Source: Bacteroidaceae bacterium
GTDB taxonomy: Bacteria; Bacteroidota; Bacteroidia; Bacteroidales; Bacteroidaceae
DNA length: 64,000 nt
Reading direction: 5' to 3'
Assembly: GCA_024401095.1 (NCBI GenBank)
Contig: JAKSLR010000002.1
Location: 1-64,000, forward strand
The translations under genes and the position numbers were made by a program. Below, piece after piece: positions 37,333-45,968 of this stretch (positions are counted from its first letter, which is position 1; each line of letters begins with the position of its first letter). The notes beneath the pieces are model-generated. The model ran no database searches, was not told where the DNA came from, and saw only the letters and a program-made list of their open reading frames with translations.

Positions 37333-38331
37333 TTACCTGAAAGAATCTGTCAGGAGTTTGATTTCTACTACAGGTGGTATTCGCTCGTAGAGAATGTTAT
37401 ACACTGCATCTACAATTGGCATGTTCACGTGGTAGTAGCTGTTTATTTCCTTGATACATTTGGTACCATAGTAGCCTTCGGCAATCATCTCCATCTCTAT
37501 CTGGGCACTCTTTACAGAATAACCTTTACCAATCATGGTTCCGAACACACGGTTACGGCTGAAGTTGGAGTATCCGGTTACAAGCAGATCTCCCAGGTAG
37601 ACGGAATCTATGACTTTTCTGTTTTCCTGTGGACTGATGGTCTGTAGGAATCGGTCCATTTCTTGTGCTGCATTTGAAATGAGCACAGCCTGGAAATTAT
37701 CTCCGTAATTCAGTCCATTGCATACACCCGCAGCAATGGCGAAGATGTTTTTCAGTACAGAACTGTACTCTATGCCAAGCACGTCTGTGCTGACAGATGT
37801 CTTGATATAATGACTCCGTAGCACGTTGGCAAACATCTCTGCTTTATTGATGTCTGTGCATCCTACAGTCAGGTAGGATAGTCGCTCCAGGGCTACTTCT
37901 TCTGCGTGCGATGGACCACCTATTACGGCCAAGTTTTCTTCAGGTACATCGTATACCTTGTGCAGGTATTCTGAAACGGCCAGATTCTCGTCTGGAACCA
38001 CACCCTTAATGGCTGTCACCACAAACTTGTCACGTAGACTGACGCGAAGTTTCTTCAGGTGGCTTTTCACGTAAGGTGATGGGGTGACCATAATCAGGGT
38101 ATCCGATTTTTTCACGATTTCATTGATGTCACTTGAGAAAGTTATTCTGTTGACATCGAAATGAACCATGGTCAGATAGGCAGGATTATGGCCCAGACGC
38201 TTGAAATCTTCAATACGGTCGTCACGGCGGATGTACCAGTTGATGTGATCAACCTTGTCCAGCACAATCTTGGCAATGGCAGTTGCCCAACTACCACCAC
38301 CTAGAATAGCTATGGTTCCGCAGTTCTCCAT
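37333..38331 (-). CDS. gpsA: Glycerol-3-phosphate dehydrogenase [NAD(P)+]
   Basis: A 332-residue enzyme that reduces dihydroxyacetone phosphate to glycerol-3-phosphate for phospholipid synthesis. It shows the NAD fold IAILGGGSWATAIAKIVLDK, catalytic Lys in TAIKGVVPDE, GGPSHAEEVALERLSYLTVG and a second conserved Lys in EYSSVLKNIFAIAAGVC. It lies 4 bp after lysS. Confidence 0.96.
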   Translation of the reverse strand: MENCGTIAILGGGSWATAIAKIVLDKVDHINWYIRRDDRIEDFKRLGHNPAYLTMVHFDVNRITFSSDINEIVKKSDTLIMVTPSPYVKSHLKKLRVSLRDKFVVTAIKGVVPDENLAVSEYLHKVYDVPEENLAVIGGPSHAEEVALERLSYLTVGCTDINKAEMFANVLRSHYIKTSVSTDVLGIEYSSVLKNIFAIAAGVCNGLNYGDNFQAVLISNAAQEMDRFLQTISPQENRKVIDSVYLGDLLVTGYSNFSRNRVFGTMIGKGYSVKSAQIEMEMIAEGYYGTKCIKEINSYYHVNMPIVDAVYNILYERIPPVVEIKLLTDSFR

Positions 38332-38335
38332 GATA

Positions 38336-40135
38336 TTATTTTTCTTCTGCTACTGGAGCCTGTATCTTGGCAATGGCATCTGCCAGTTGCTGTACACTTG
38401 GCTTCTCTACTGTAAGCTTGAATTTCTTTATGATCTCACCAATCTGTTGCTGAACCTTCTGTGGGTTCTGGCCGGCCAGACTGCTTACCAGGTTGTAACC
38501 TGCTTTCTGTAAAATAGGTACTATCTCTTCAGAAAGGCCTATTTCTACATATTTTTCAGCTTTGTCCTTTGGAGCCTTTACTTCTGGTTTCATCTGTGGG
38601 AAGAAGAGAACTTCCTGAATGAATGGCTTACCTGTCATCAGCATAGCCAGACGGTCGATACCGATTCCGATACCTGAAGTTGGAGGCATACCATATTGCA
38701 GTGCACGCAGGAAGTCGTGGTCAATGACCATTGCTTCATCATCACCCTTGTCTGCCAGCTTCATCTGGTCGATGAAACGGTTTTCCTGATCAATAGGGTC
38801 GTTCAACTCTGAATATGCGTTAGCCAGCTCTTTGCCGTTAACCATCAGCTCAAAGCGCTCAGTCAAGCCTGGCTTGCTACGGTGCATCTTGGTCAGTGGT
38901 GACATTTCTACAGGATAGTCAGTAATGAAGGTTGGCTGGATGAAGGTACCCTCACAGGTCTCACCGAAAATCTCATCAATGAGCTTACCCTTACCCATGG
39001 TTTCATCTACCTCTACACCGCACTTCTGAGCTACTTCACGCATTTCTTCTTCGCTCATGCCGTTCAGGTCATAACCGGTCTTCTCCTTGATGGCATCCAG
39101 AATAGGTAAGCGGCGGAATGGAGCCTTGAAACTGATGACCTTTCCGTCGATTTCAGTCTCAGGCTTACCGTTTACTGCAATACAGATTTCCTCAAGCAGC
39201 TGCTCTGTGAAGCTCATCATCCAGTTGTAATCCTTGTAGCTTACATAAAGCTCCATACAAGTGAACTCAGGGTTGTGGTTCTTGTCCATACCCTCGTTAC
39301 GGAAGTTCTTGCCGATTTCGTAGACACCTTCGAAACCACCTACAATCAGTCGCTTCAGGTACAGCTCAGTAGCAATACGCATGTACATCGGAATGTTCAG
39401 CGCATTGAAATGAGTGATGAATGGACGTGCACTTGCACCACCGGCAATAGCCTGCAGGGTAGGGGTTTCAACCTCGGTATAACCGTGACGGTCGAAGAAG
39501 GCACGCATGGTACGCAGAATAGTACTGCGCTTCAGGAAGGTTTCCTTTACACCCTCGTTTACTACCAGGTCCACATAACGCTGACGGTAGCGAAGCTCTG
39601 GGTCATCGAATTTATCGTATGCTACGCCATCCTTGTATTTAACGATAGGCAGTGGCTTCAGTGACTTGGAAAGAAGAGTGAGCTCTTGTGCATGGACAGA
39701 AATCTCACCAGTCTGGGTGCGGAATACATATCCCTTTACACCTACGAAATCGCCAATGTCAAGCAGCTTCTTGAATACTTTGTTATAGAGATCCTTGTCT
39801 TCACCTGGGCAGATTGCATCACGCTGTACATAAACCTGTATGCGGCCTTTAGAGTCTTGAAGCTCCATGAAGGCTGCCTTACCCATGATACGCTGTGTCA
39901 TCATACGACCGGCGATGCAGACGTTACGGCTATTTTCTGGAGTAGCCTTGCCTGGTACCTCATTTCCTTCTTCATCTTTCTCTGTAGGAAGATCTACGAA
40001 GTTTTCAATAATGTCTGTGCTGAAAGCATTGGTAGGATATTCTGCAGCAGGGTATGGATTAATACCCATGGCACGCAGTTCTTCAAGCGCATTTCTGCGC
40101 ACGATTTCCTGTTCACTTAATTCAAGTATATTCAT
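38336..40135 (-). CDS. lysS: Lysine--tRNA ligase, class II
   Basis: A 599-residue cytoplasmic synthetase. The N-terminal OB anticodon domain includes VCIAGRMMTQRIMGKAAFME. Class II motif 2 is FRNEGMDKNHNPEFTCMELY and motif 3 is SGIGIGIDRLAMLMTGKPF. Compared with ~500 residues in E. coli it has a ~70-residue C-terminal extension after motif 3, a feature known in Bacteroidales LysS. It is the first gene of lysS-gpsA-pgi-HAD. Confidence 0.97.
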   Translation of the reverse strand: MNILELSEQEIVRRNALEELRAMGINPYPAAEYPTNAFSTDIIENFVDLPTEKDEEGNEVPGKATPENSRNVCIAGRMMTQRIMGKAAFMELQDSKGRIQVYVQRDAICPGEDKDLYNKVFKKLLDIGDFVGVKGYVFRTQTGEISVHAQELTLLSKSLKPLPIVKYKDGVAYDKFDDPELRYRQRYVDLVVNEGVKETFLKRSTILRTMRAFFDRHGYTEVETPTLQAIAGGASARPFITHFNALNIPMYMRIATELYLKRLIVGGFEGVYEIGKNFRNEGMDKNHNPEFTCMELYVSYKDYNWMMSFTEQLLEEICIAVNGKPETEIDGKVISFKAPFRRLPILDAIKEKTGYDLNGMSEEEMREVAQKCGVEVDETMGKGKLIDEIFGETCEGTFIQPTFITDYPVEMSPLTKMHRSKPGLTERFELMVNGKELANAYSELNDPIDQENRFIDQMKLADKGDDEAMVIDHDFLRALQYGMPPTSGIGIGIDRLAMLMTGKPFIQEVLFFPQMKPEVKAPKDKAEKYVEIGLSEEIVPILQKAGYNLVSSLAGQNPQKVQQQIGEIIKKFKLTVEKPSVQQLADAIAKIQAPVAEEK

Positions 40136-40167
40136 TTTGTTTGTTTTATTTCTTAGTTAATCGGGTG

Positions 40168-40175
40168 CAAAGATA
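40168..40175 (-). promoter_or_regulatory. -7 box for the lysS operon
   Basis: On the minus strand this reads TATCTTTG, 32 bp before the lysS start and just downstream of the aroC stop. Confidence 0.5.
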
Positions 40176-40195
40176 AGAATTTATTTACAATAAAT

Positions 40196-41272
40196 TTATA
40201 ATCTTGTACACTTATTCATCAGGTAGTAGTCCAGCAGTGTCATGGCAGCCATGGCTTCTACTACTGGTACCGCTCTTGGCAAGACACAAGGGTCATGGCG
40301 TCCACGGGCTTTCACCAGTGTATCTTCTCCTTCCAGATTTACGGTAGGCTGTTCCTGCAGCAGGGTAGCCACTGGCTTGAATGCCACGCGGAAGAAGATG
40401 TCCTGCCCGTTGCTGATTCCTCCCTGGATTCCGCCACTGTGATTGGTGCGTGTATTCACCACGCCACCATCGTTGAAGAAGATGTCGTTCTGCTCAGAGC
40501 CACGCTGGCAAACACCGTTGAAGCCTTCTCCGTATTCAAAGCCTTTGACTGCGTTGATGGTGAGCATGGCATGGCCCAGAGCTGCATGCAGTTTACCAAA
40601 AGCAGGCTCACCTAATCCTGCCGGACAGCCTTTCACTACACAGGTAATGATGCCGCCTATGGTGTCACCTTCTGCCTTTACCTGTGCAATGTACTTCTCC
40701 ATTTCCTGTGCTTTCTCCAGGTCAGGACAGCGTACGGCATTGGTTTCTGTCAAGCTCAGGTCATATTTCTTGTAGTCGTTTACCAGAGCGATGCTGCCTA
40801 CTTGTGAGGTATAAGCCTGGATGCTGATGCCCAGTTGTTTCAGTGCCAGTTTGGCCAGCGCACCACCCACACAGCGCGAAATGGTTTCGCGGGCAGAAGA
40901 ACGCCCTCCGCCTCTATGGTCTCTGATGCCGTATTTCTGGGTGTATGTGTAATCTGCATGCGAAGGGCGGAACAGGTTACGCAGGTTCTCGTAATCGTTG
41001 GAATGCTGGTTGGTATTACGTACGAGGAAGCCGATAGGGCATCCTGTACTCTTGCCTTCAAAGATTCCAGACAGGAACTCTACCTGATCTGCTTCCTTGC
41101 GGTCGGTCGTAATCTTGCTCTGACCAGGTTTTCTACGGTCTAATTCGGCCTGGATAAAGTCCATGTCGATGTCTATTCCTGCAGGGAAACCGTCGATGAC
41201 TCCACCAATGCCTGCGCCGTGACTTTCACCAAAGCTGGTCAGGGTAAAGATCTTTCCGAAAGTGTTACTCAT
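40196..41272 (-). CDS. aroC: Chorismate synthase
   Basis: A 358-residue FMN-dependent last enzyme of the shikimate pathway. The signature [20 protein letters not shown] at the N-terminus, the [20 protein letters not shown] segment and [13 protein letters not shown] are diagnostic. It lies 12 bp after the FKBP gene and is probably co-transcribed. Confidence 0.97.
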   Translation of the reverse strand: MSNTFGKIFTLTSFGESHGAGIGGVIDGFPAGIDIDMDFIQAELDRRKPGQSKITTDRKEADQVEFLSGIFEGKSTGCPIGFLVRNTNQHSNDYENLRNLFRPSHADYTYTQKYGIRDHRGGGRSSARETISRCVGGALAKLALKQLGISIQAYTSQVGSIALVNDYKKYDLSLTETNAVRCPDLEKAQEMEKYIAQVKAEGDTIGGIITCVVKGCPAGLGEPAFGKLHAALGHAMLTINAVKGFEYGEGFNGVCQRGSEQNDIFFNDGGVVNTRTNHSGGIQGGISNGQDIFFRVAFKPVATLLQEQPTVNLEGEDTLVKARGRHDPCVLPRAVPVVEAMAAMTLLDYYLMNKCTRL

Positions 41273-41284
41273 GAGGGAAAGGAA

Positions 41285-41890
41285 TTAGTTGTTTCCGCAA
41301 CCGCCACAGCCGCCTTCGCAGCCGCCTTCACCACAGTTGCCACCACAATCACCGCCGCAGTCACCGCCACAGCTTCCACCGCAGCCGCCACAACCGCCGG
41401 TCATCATCTTGACCATCTGCTCCAGTTCCTTGTTGGTAGCATCACGGTGAGTCATTACAGTACCCTTGAAGTTCAGTTCCTTGCCAGCGAATGGGTGGTT
41501 CAGGTCAATGGTAACTTCGGTATCGGTAATCTCGGTGATGGTAGCGTTGAAACGCTCGCCTTCCTGATTCATCATTGGCACTACAGCGCCAACCTTGATA
41601 TGCTCGTTGTCGAACTTTCCGTTTACTTCAAAAGCAGACTTAGGAAGTGTCTGCACACCTTCTGGCATGTGAGGACCGTATGCCTCATCTACGCTCAAGG
41701 TAAAATCAAACTTGTCACCTTCGTTCAGGTTAACCAGGTTCTTCTCAAAGGCCTCCAGAGTATAACCCAATCCAGAGATAAATTGGAAAGGGTGCTCTGC
41801 TGGTGCCTGTTCTGTCAACTCCATCTTACCGTCCATTTCAATGTACAGCTCGTAAGCTACGGTAATGTACTTGTTTGGGGTTTGTTCCAT
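41285..41890 (-). CDS. FKBP-type peptidyl-prolyl isomerase, SlyD-like, with Cys/Gly tail
   Basis: A 201-residue cytoplasmic chaperone. The FKBP core (KYITVAYELYIE, FISGLGYTLEAFEKNL) is split by the insert-in-flap domain (residues ~70-125, with the VDEAYGPHMPEGVQTLPK approach), followed by DLNHPFAGKELNF, the SlyD hallmark. The last ~40 residues are almost only Gly and Cys with nine cysteines and a few Asp, Glu and Asn. E. coli SlyD has a His/Cys metal-binding tail for nickel delivery; this tail lacks His. It is transcribed ahead of aroC. Confidence 0.92.
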   Translation of the reverse strand: MEQTPNKYITVAYELYIEMDGKMELTEQAPAEHPFQFISGLGYTLEAFEKNLVNLNEGDKFDFTLSVDEAYGPHMPEGVQTLPKSAFEVNGKFDNEHIKVGAVVPMMNQEGERFNATITEITDTEVTIDLNHPFAGKELNFKGTVMTHRDATNKELEQMVKMMTGGCGGCGGSCGGDCGGDCGGNCGEGGCEGGCGGCGNN

Positions 41891-42032
41891 ATCTTTTTAC
41901 TCTCTTTAAATTTTCAATTTAACGTATTTGGGTGTAAAGGTAGTGTAAAAAGCCCACATGGACAAATTAACACACGTTTCTTTTCAAGAATCAGAGATTT
42001 TTACTAATATTGCATCCTGAAAAACAATACGT

Positions 42033-42761
42033 ATGCAAGAGTTTAAATTTGAAGTTTGTGCCAACTCGGTAGAGAGTTGTCTGGCTGCTCAGGAGGGGGG
42101 AGCCAGTCGTGTGGAATTGTGTGCAGGTATTCCAGAGGGAGGGACTACACCGCCCTATGGAGACATAGTAACGGCACGAAAATATCTTACAAAAACAAAA
42201 TTGCATGTGATTATCCGTCCTCGTGGAGGTGATTTCCTGTATAATGATTTGGAAAAGGAAATCATGCTTCAGGACGTGGAGAATGCCAAACATCTGGGTG
42301 CCGATGGAGTGGTTTTCGGCTGTTTAACGGCAGATGGTCAGGTAGATATGCCATTCATGCAGCAGTTGATGAAGGCTGCCGATGGTTTGTCTGTCACCTT
42401 TCACCGTGCCTTCGATGTTTGTAAAGAACCAAAGGTTGCTTTGGAACAGATTATAGAATTGGGATGTGATAGAATCTTGACATCCGGACAAGGTGAAACC
42501 GCAGAAATTGGCATTCCTCTCTTGAAGGAATTGCAGCAGCAGGCAGCAGGTAGAATTATCTTGCTGGCTGGTTGTGGAGTAAAGGAACATAACATTGCTA
42601 GGATTGCCCGGGAGACAGGAATCCGTGAATTTCATTTCTCTGCCCGTGAAGCAGCCGATAGTGGTTCCTTCATCAGGGACGAAAGACTTGGCATGGGTGG
42701 CAAGCCAGACCAGACTACTGCTCGTCGGGTGGCTGAAACGATCCATTCACTTTCCGTTTGA
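42033..42761 (+). CDS. cutC: CutC-family copper homeostasis-like protein
   Basis: A 242-residue TIM-barrel protein. EVCANSVESCLAAQEGGASR, VELCAGIPEGGTTPP, IRPRGGDFLYND and the VTFHRAFDVCKEP segment are typical of CutC. A copper role has been proposed for E. coli, but the family's biochemical activity is not settled. It is divergent from the FKBP gene. Its last 10 nt form the first unit of the 11-bp repeat array. Confidence 0.93.
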   Translation: MQEFKFEVCANSVESCLAAQEGGASRVELCAGIPEGGTTPPYGDIVTARKYLTKTKLHVIIRPRGGDFLYNDLEKEIMLQDVENAKHLGADGVVFGCLTADGQVDMPFMQQLMKAADGLSVTFHRAFDVCKEPKVALEQIIELGCDRILTSGQGETAEIGIPLLKELQQQAAGRIILLAGCGVKEHNIARIARETGIREFHFSAREAADSGSFIRDERLGMGGKPDQTTARRVAETIHSLSV

Positions 42762-43015
42762 TCTCCGTCTGGTCTTCGTTAGACCTTCGTTCATCCTTCG
42801 TTCATCCTTCGCTCGCTCTCCGTTCATTCTCCGTTCGCTCTCCGTTCATTCTCCGTTCGTCCTCGCTTCTGGAAGCGTAATCGAACGATGTTGGAACGGA
42901 GCTGGAACGAAGGACGATGCGTGTTTGATACGTAACTGAACGGCAATCGATACGTACCCGATACGGGATTGATCCGTAAACTATACGGGAATGATACGAG
43001 AGTGATACGTAATTA
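42752..43015. repeat. Array of 24 degenerate 11-bp units filling a convergent intergenic region
   Basis: The 264 bp divide without remainder into 24 units of 11 bp. Each unit has a CG step at position 4-5 (most) or 3-4 (units at 42862, 42884, 42895, 42906 and 42939). Units from 42752 to 42872 follow CTCCGTTCATT (variants CTTCGTTCATC, CTCCGTTCGCT). Units from 42873 to 43015 follow ATACGTAACTG or AACGGAGCTGG, the latter containing the complement of CTCCGTT, so the halves can partly pair. The left end overlaps the cutC stop and the right end the DUF4251 stop. An 11-bp step would put the CG on one face of the helix. Function is unknown. Confidence 0.9.
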
Positions 43016-43459
43016 CTTCTTTACAGGAATTTCCAATTGGTCACCCCTATAGCTGCAGCTGGAACCATTGTTCGGATTGACATCAATGTCGCCATTTGAT
43101 CCTACGCCCCATGTGGTGAGCGTGATTCTATATCTGATGCCGTTGTGAGATACTTCCAGGCTCGTGATTGTACGGGTACTTTCTTTCTTCTTTCTGGTCT
43201 GGACTTTCATTTTAGAAACCGGTTCTTTGAAGTTCAAGCCATCAGAATGAAAAACTGGTGAATAGGTTTCACCCATATATGGTAAATGTATATCCAGGGT
43301 ATCGTTCTGCAGTTTCAGATAATATCCACTATCTAGCATTTTACTTGGGAACTTCATCGGACTCATCATGTTAGGCTCAATATATATCCCTTTATCTTGT
43401 GACATGGATGGGAGTACTACCAGCATCAACATCACCATTAAACTATATATCCTTTTCAT
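43013..43459 (-). CDS. DUF4251 family secreted protein
   Basis: A 148-residue protein with signal peptide MKRIYSLMVMLMLVVLPSMS. The strand-rich body (PMKFPSKMLDSGYYLKLQND, LDIHLPYMGETYSPVF, EVSHNGIRYRITLTTWGVGS) matches DUF4251, a Bacteroidetes periplasmic family of unknown function. Its stop codon lies inside the last repeat unit of the array. Confidence 0.82.
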   Translation of the reverse strand: MKRIYSLMVMLMLVVLPSMSQDKGIYIEPNMMSPMKFPSKMLDSGYYLKLQNDTLDIHLPYMGETYSPVFHSDGLNFKEPVSKMKVQTRKKKESTRTITSLEVSHNGIRYRITLTTWGVGSNGDIDVNPNNGSSCSYRGDQLEIPVKK

Positions 43460-43503
43460 AACGCTTAATTTTTAAAGTTGATTACTAATTTTAATTTCTA
43501 CTG

Positions 43504-43511
43504 CAAAAATA
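43504..43511 (-). promoter_or_regulatory. -7 box for the DUF4251 gene
   Basis: On the minus strand this reads TATTTTTG, 44 bp before the start. Confidence 0.45.
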
Positions 43512-43528
43512 TAGGGGAAAGTGGATAT

Positions 43529-43573
43529 AAAAAAGGGAAAATCCCTATACTTTCATGGAATTTTCCCTTTTTT
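43529..43573 (-). terminator. Terminator of the GH92 operon
   Basis: An imperfect stem (AAAAGGGAAAAT near 43530-43541 with ATTTTCCCTTTT near 43559-43570) with A-run and T-run flanks lies 18 bp after the last GH92 stop. Confidence 0.8.
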
Positions 43574-43590
43574 CTCTATTTCTGTGGGTT

Positions 43591-45948
43591 TTACTTACCG
43601 TTTACCTCATTGGTATAGGAGTAAGGGAAGTCTGATTCCTGTGTGCCGCGAGTCATGTTTGGCTTGCTGGTCATCTGGAAGTCCATGGTACCTCCGTTCA
43701 TTAAATCACCGAAAGTGATGTAATTCTTGGTGTATGTAGCTCCGTTCAGACTCAGGCTGTTCACATAGCGGTTCTCGTCGCTGTTGGCTGGAGCGTTGAT
43801 GACCATCTTGTTGCCGTTCTCCAAGTGCAGGGTAGCTTTTTTGAAGAGAGGAGCACCCAATGCATACTGGTCGCTACCAGGGCATACAGGATAGAAGCCT
43901 AGTGCAGTGAATACATACCATGCAGAGGTCTGGCCGTTATCCTCATCACCGCAGTAACCGTCTGCTTGTGGTGTGTACATGCGGTTCAGTGTTTCGCGCA
44001 GCCAGTATTGGGTCTTCCATGGCTGTCCTGCCCAGTCGTACAGGTAAATCATGTGCTGGATAGGCTGGTTTCCGTGAGCATAGTTACCCATGTTCATTAC
44101 GGTCATCTCAGTGATTTCATGGATAGGGAAGCCGTAATAAGAGTCGTCATATACTGGTGGAACAGAGAAGACGGAATCCAACATCTGTACGAAGTCTTTC
44201 TTGCCGCCCATCAGGTTGATGAGGCCTTGAGGATCATGGAATACGCTCCAGGTGTAATGCCATGAGTTACCTTCTGTAAAGGCATCACCCCATTTCAGTG
44301 GAGAGAATGGAGCCATGAACTGGCCGTTCTCCAGCTTACCGCGCATCAGCTTAGTCTCTGGGTCAAACAGGTTCTTGTAGTTGAATGAACGCTTTTCATA
44401 GAGTGCAATGTCTGCCTTGAGTTGCTTCTGGAACTTCTTGTCCTTTGCAAAGGCTGGATCTTTCTGCAGGTTCTTCTGCAGCTGCAGGATGCACCAGTCG
44501 TCGTAGCAGTACTCCAGGGTACGTGCTGCATTTTCGTTAATCTTTACGTCATAAGGCACATAGCCTAAAGTGTTATAGTACTGCCAGCCTAAACGTCCGG
44601 TTGAATTAGGATCTTCCATCACGTCATTACAGCCGTGAATCAGTCCTTCGTAAAGGGTCTTTATGTCATCTACCTTTACACCTTTCAGATAAGCATCAAC
44701 CAGGATAGAGGCTGAGTTGTTTCCTACCATACATCCACGGTGACCAGGACTTGCCCATTCTGGGAAGAAACCACTTTCCTTATACGTATTGATGAGTCCT
44801 TCCTGAATTTCCTTGTTGATAGATGGATACATTACATTCAGCAATGGGAACAGACAGCGGAATACATCCCAGAATCCTGCATCTGTGTACATGTATCCGG
44901 CTTCTACCTGTCCGTTGTAAGGGCTATAGTGTACAATGTTACCGGCAGCATCCTTTTCATAGAACTTTCTTGGGAACAACATTGAACGGTACAGACAAGA
45001 ATAGAATGTACGGTACTGATCCAAGTTTCCGCCTTCCACTTCTACTTTACCCAACATGGTGTCCCATGTGGCCTTTGCCTTTGCCTTTACAGTATCAAAA
45101 GAGTCATTGCCTAATTCCTTTAAGTTTAACTCTGCCTGTTCTGGGCTGATAAAGGAAGATGCTACTTTTGCATGAACAATTTCACCCTTCTTGGTCTTGA
45201 AACCAATGATGGCACCTGTGTGGAAGTTGGTCTGTTCCAATTGACCCTCTTTCAAGGTTACTGGTACAGTACCGTCTTTCTTCTCAGGCTGTACATCATT
45301 AGAGTAAGTGGCAGTATAGGTAAATGGCTTATCGAAGACTACTACAAAGTAGTTTTTGAAATTCTCAGGAACTCCACCGCTGTTGCGGGTGGTATAGCCC
45401 ACAATCTTGTTCTCACCAGGGATAATCTGTATATGAGAGTTTCTGTCATAAGCATCTACAGAAACATAAGATTGGTTCTCTGGGAAGGTAAAGCGGAACA
45501 TGGCTGCACGCTCAGTAGGAGCTACCTCTGTAACTACATCGTGCTCTGCCAGATAGACTTTGTAATAATATGCCTTGGAAACCTCACCTTTGTGGCTGAA
45601 CCAAGAAGCACGCTCGGCTTCATCTGCTATAGGCTTGCCGGTCATTGGCATGATGGCAAATTCTCCATAGTCATTGATCCATGGACTTGGCTGGTGTGTC
45701 TGTTTGATACCGCGAATCTTGTGTGCACTGTAAGTGTACTGCCATCCGTCGCCCATCTTACCTGTCTGTGGGGTCCAGAAATTCATACCCCATGGCAAGG
45801 CAACGGCTGGGTAAGTGTTACCTGTTGAAAGCTCGTAAGAAGAATCACTTCCCACCAGCGGGTTCACATAATCTGCATAACTGGTTTTCTGTGCATTCAT
45901 GCTAAGTGCGGCACAGAATCCCAATGCTAGTAAGATTGTCTTTTTCAT
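43591..45948 (-). CDS. GH92 alpha-mannosidase, secreted (third gene of operon)
   Basis: A 785-residue Ca-dependent exo-alpha-mannosidase family member with an ordinary signal peptide (MKKTILLALGFCAALSMNAQ), so probably periplasmic. Family landmarks: YVNPLVGSDS at the start, NTYPAVALPWGMNFWTPQTG, MGNYAHGNQPIQHMIYLYDW and CGDEDNGQTSAWYVFTALGF (Asp668 and Asp670 in the acidic stretch believed to hold the general base). It has GDED where the two upstream paralogues have GNED. It lies 20 bp after the second GH92 gene. Linkage specificity cannot be read from sequence. Confidence 0.93.
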   Translation of the reverse strand: MKKTILLALGFCAALSMNAQKTSYADYVNPLVGSDSSYELSTGNTYPAVALPWGMNFWTPQTGKMGDGWQYTYSAHKIRGIKQTHQPSPWINDYGEFAIMPMTGKPIADEAERASWFSHKGEVSKAYYYKVYLAEHDVVTEVAPTERAAMFRFTFPENQSYVSVDAYDRNSHIQIIPGENKIVGYTTRNSGGVPENFKNYFVVVFDKPFTYTATYSNDVQPEKKDGTVPVTLKEGQLEQTNFHTGAIIGFKTKKGEIVHAKVASSFISPEQAELNLKELGNDSFDTVKAKAKATWDTMLGKVEVEGGNLDQYRTFYSCLYRSMLFPRKFYEKDAAGNIVHYSPYNGQVEAGYMYTDAGFWDVFRCLFPLLNVMYPSINKEIQEGLINTYKESGFFPEWASPGHRGCMVGNNSASILVDAYLKGVKVDDIKTLYEGLIHGCNDVMEDPNSTGRLGWQYYNTLGYVPYDVKINENAARTLEYCYDDWCILQLQKNLQKDPAFAKDKKFQKQLKADIALYEKRSFNYKNLFDPETKLMRGKLENGQFMAPFSPLKWGDAFTEGNSWHYTWSVFHDPQGLINLMGGKKDFVQMLDSVFSVPPVYDDSYYGFPIHEITEMTVMNMGNYAHGNQPIQHMIYLYDWAGQPWKTQYWLRETLNRMYTPQADGYCGDEDNGQTSAWYVFTALGFYPVCPGSDQYALGAPLFKKATLHLENGNKMVINAPANSDENRYVNSLSLNGATYTKNYITFGDLMNGGTMDFQMTSKPNMTRGTQESDFPYSYTNEVNGK

Positions 45949-45968
45949 TTATAATTTTAGGTTAAAGT

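Noticed and set aside
42595..42939. A 114-residue plus-strand reading frame overlapping cutC and the array
   Set aside because: It lies in a shifted frame within cutC and then reads the repeats (Arg/Ser/Phe/Leu-rich); no promoter or ribosome-binding support.
42752..43015. CRISPR array or VNTR coding for a repeat protein
   Set aside because: There are no spacers between units, units are too short and too variable, and an 11-bp period breaks the reading frame. Reading frames through it are extensions or shadows of cutC.
45172..45828. A long plus-strand reading frame (218 residues) opposite GH92
   Set aside because: It is antisense to a well-supported GH92 gene, has no family signature, and similar shadows occur opposite the other GH92 genes.
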